A stretch of DNA of 64,000 bases from Pseudomonadota bacterium (GTDB lineage: Bacteria; Pseudomonadota; Alphaproteobacteria; Sphingomonadales; Sphingomonadaceae), in NCBI GenBank assembly GCA_023394965.1, contig JAEWZX010000030.1, positions 124,001 through 188,000 of the forward strand. The letters run 5' to 3'. This document shows positions 62,998-64,000 of the stretch, piece after piece (the first letter of the stretch is position 1; the number at the start of each line of letters is the position of its first letter). The notes under the pieces were generated by a model, which was not told the DNA's origin, did no database searches, and was given only the letters and a program-made list of their open reading frames with translations. The position numbers and the translations under genes are program-made.

Positions 62998-64000
62998 TTA
63001 GACCAGCATCTCTATTGCAGGCCCCTGTCCCAAAAAGGCACTTGGTGACGCGCTTGCGCCGTAAGCCCCTGCACAGAAAACCGCTACAAGATCGCCAACT
63101 TCTGCGCGGGGCAGATGTGCCTTATCCGCGAGCCGGTCGAGCGGGGTGCACAGGCAGCCGACCACATTGGCTTCTTCCTCGGGCTCGGCCATAAACCGGC
63201 TGGCGATCGCCACCGGATAATTACGCCGGACAACTGTGCCGAAGTTTCCGGATGCGGCAAGCTGGTGATGCAATCCGCCGTCAGTGACGAGATAGGTTTC
63301 GCCGTAGCTGGTTTTTCTATCGACGATACGAGTGAGGTAAACACCCGCTTCGCCAACAAGATAGCGGCCAAGTTCAACAAAGATCTCAGCATCTGCAAGC
63401 GTATCCGGAAGGCTGGCAAATCTCTGTTCCAGCGCCTCCCCGACTGCCCTTATATCGAGCGGCACGTCGCCCGGGAAATAGGGAATGCCAAAACCGCCGC
63501 CCATATTGAGTTTGGGCAGCGTGACTTGCGCTTCCTGCGCAAGCCGCTCCCCACAATCCAAAACCTTTGCCTGCATGTCGATCACGGCCTCCGCCGACAG
63601 CGCTTGGCTTCCCGTAAAGATATGCAGTCCGCGAAAGTTGCATCCAGCGTCGACTATATTCCTGATCAGGGCCGGAACGTGGTCTGCATCGACACCGAAA
63701 GGCTTGGCCCCTCCCCCCATCTTCATTCCCGAACCCTTGAGTTCGAAGTCCGGGTTTACGCGAACCGCCAGTTGCGGGGTCACCCCCAATCGTTCAGCTA
63801 TCGCAAGGGCACGGGTGGCTTCGGCTTCGCTTTCAAGATTGAGCGTGACGCCTGCGCTGATCGCGGCCTCAAGCTCGACATCGCGCTTTCCGGGGCCGGC
63901 GAAGCTCACCTTGGACAGGTCGAAGCCGGTCGCCCGCACCATTTCCAGCTCCCCGCCCGAAGCAATATCCAGTCCGTCTGCGAGGGTAGACATGAACTGA
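62998..64000 (-). CDS. PLP-dependent decarboxylase, exosortase A system-associated (5' end outside window)
   Basis: About 334 C-terminal residues of a LysA-like, fold-III PLP decarboxylase; the frame is open to the right edge. Seen are LADGLDIASGGELE, LKGSGMKMGGGAKPFG, LNMGGGFGIPYF, VELGRYLVGEAGVY and the C-terminal VAVFCAGAYGASASPSAFLG. It is the exosortase-A-associated branch, not obviously the diaminopimelate enzyme; its product may feed glycan modification. The PLP lysine lies off the edge. It is the first visible gene of the XrtA cluster. Confidence 0.85.
   Translation of the reverse strand, partial: QFMSTLADGLDIASGGELEMVRATGFDLSKVSFAGPGKRDVELEAAISAGVTLNLESEAEATRALAIAERLGVTPQLAVRVNPDFELKGSGMKMGGGAKPFGVDADHVPALIRNIVDAGCNFRGLHIFTGSQALSAEAVIDMQAKVLDCGERLAQEAQVTLPKLNMGGGFGIPYFPGDVPLDIRAVGEALEQRFASLPDTLADAEIFVELGRYLVGEAGVYLTRIVDRKTSYGETYLVTDGGLHHQLAASGNFGTVVRRNYPVAIASRFMAEPEEEANVVGCLCTPLDRLADKAHLPRAEVGDLVAVFCAGAYGASASPSAFLGQGPAIEMLV

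Overview
The window is chromosomal DNA of an alphaproteobacterium. It most resembles Sphingomonadales, probably the Erythrobacteraceae (Erythrobacter/Altererythrobacter type). The placement is an inference from gene order (nuoA-N followed by birA, coaX, RNase J and a DUF1467 gene), from an RNase E with a large acidic/RG-rich insert in its S1 domain, from a coniferyl aldehyde dehydrogenase, and from an XrtA (exosortase A) polysaccharide cluster. No rRNA, tRNA, CRISPR array, insertion sequence, integrase or phage gene was seen. Genes are tightly packed, and many neighbours overlap by 1-4 bases.

Layout. (1) 1-2481: the 3' part of gltX, then gltA and a small membrane protein. (2) 2486-8961: a poorly characterised divergent block. 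On the minus strand lie a membrane protein with a nucleotidyltransferase-like N-terminus, an alpha-helical DUF2336-like protein, and a soluble histidine-kinase homologue with proline where the phospho-accepting histidine should be. Facing them is a large two-TM coiled-coil protein resembling the polarity factor TipN. (3) 8965-28308, minus strand: one apparent transcription unit of about 19 kb with all 14 complex I genes, then birA, coaX, rnj and DUF1467. Interspersed are five accessory ORFs: a lipoprotein, a SnoaL/NTF2-like protein, a 73-aa membrane protein, and two very small coupled ORFs of 46 and 54 codons. (4) 28441-41542: metabolic, translation and envelope genes, namely calB, a thiolase, twin lipoproteins, an SH3-like protein, a 2-hydroxyacid dehydrogenase, a coupled prfB/lipoprotein-methyltransferase/nitronate-monooxygenase/GNAT set, a peroxiredoxin, PBP1A and an amidase. 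(5) 41993-50668: rne, a methyltransferase, an ATP-grasp protein, an SDR, sdhB-paaI-zapE and a pirin. (6) 50665-64000, minus strand: the XrtA cluster, in transcription order PLP decarboxylase (cut by the right edge), Wza-like exporter, chain-length protein, tyrosine kinase, outer-membrane protein, ATPase, deacetylase, FemAB protein, glycosyltransferase, exosortase A and asparagine-synthetase-like amidotransferase.

How the genes work together. The complex I operon supplies the NADH-oxidising entry to respiration, and sdhB encodes part of succinate oxidation. A palindrome resembling a Fur-type site lies in front of nuoA. The XrtA cluster probably makes and exports an extracellular polysaccharide and processes PEP-CTERM proteins at the cell surface, although no PEP-CTERM substrate was recognised here. 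The least explained parts are the 2.5-9 kb block and the small coupled ORFs inside the nuo operon.

Limits. All family names come from reading motifs and remembered family features; no database search was run. Several starts were moved from the longest ORF because of overlap with an upstream gene, Shine-Dalgarno sequences or protein features, as stated in each entry.
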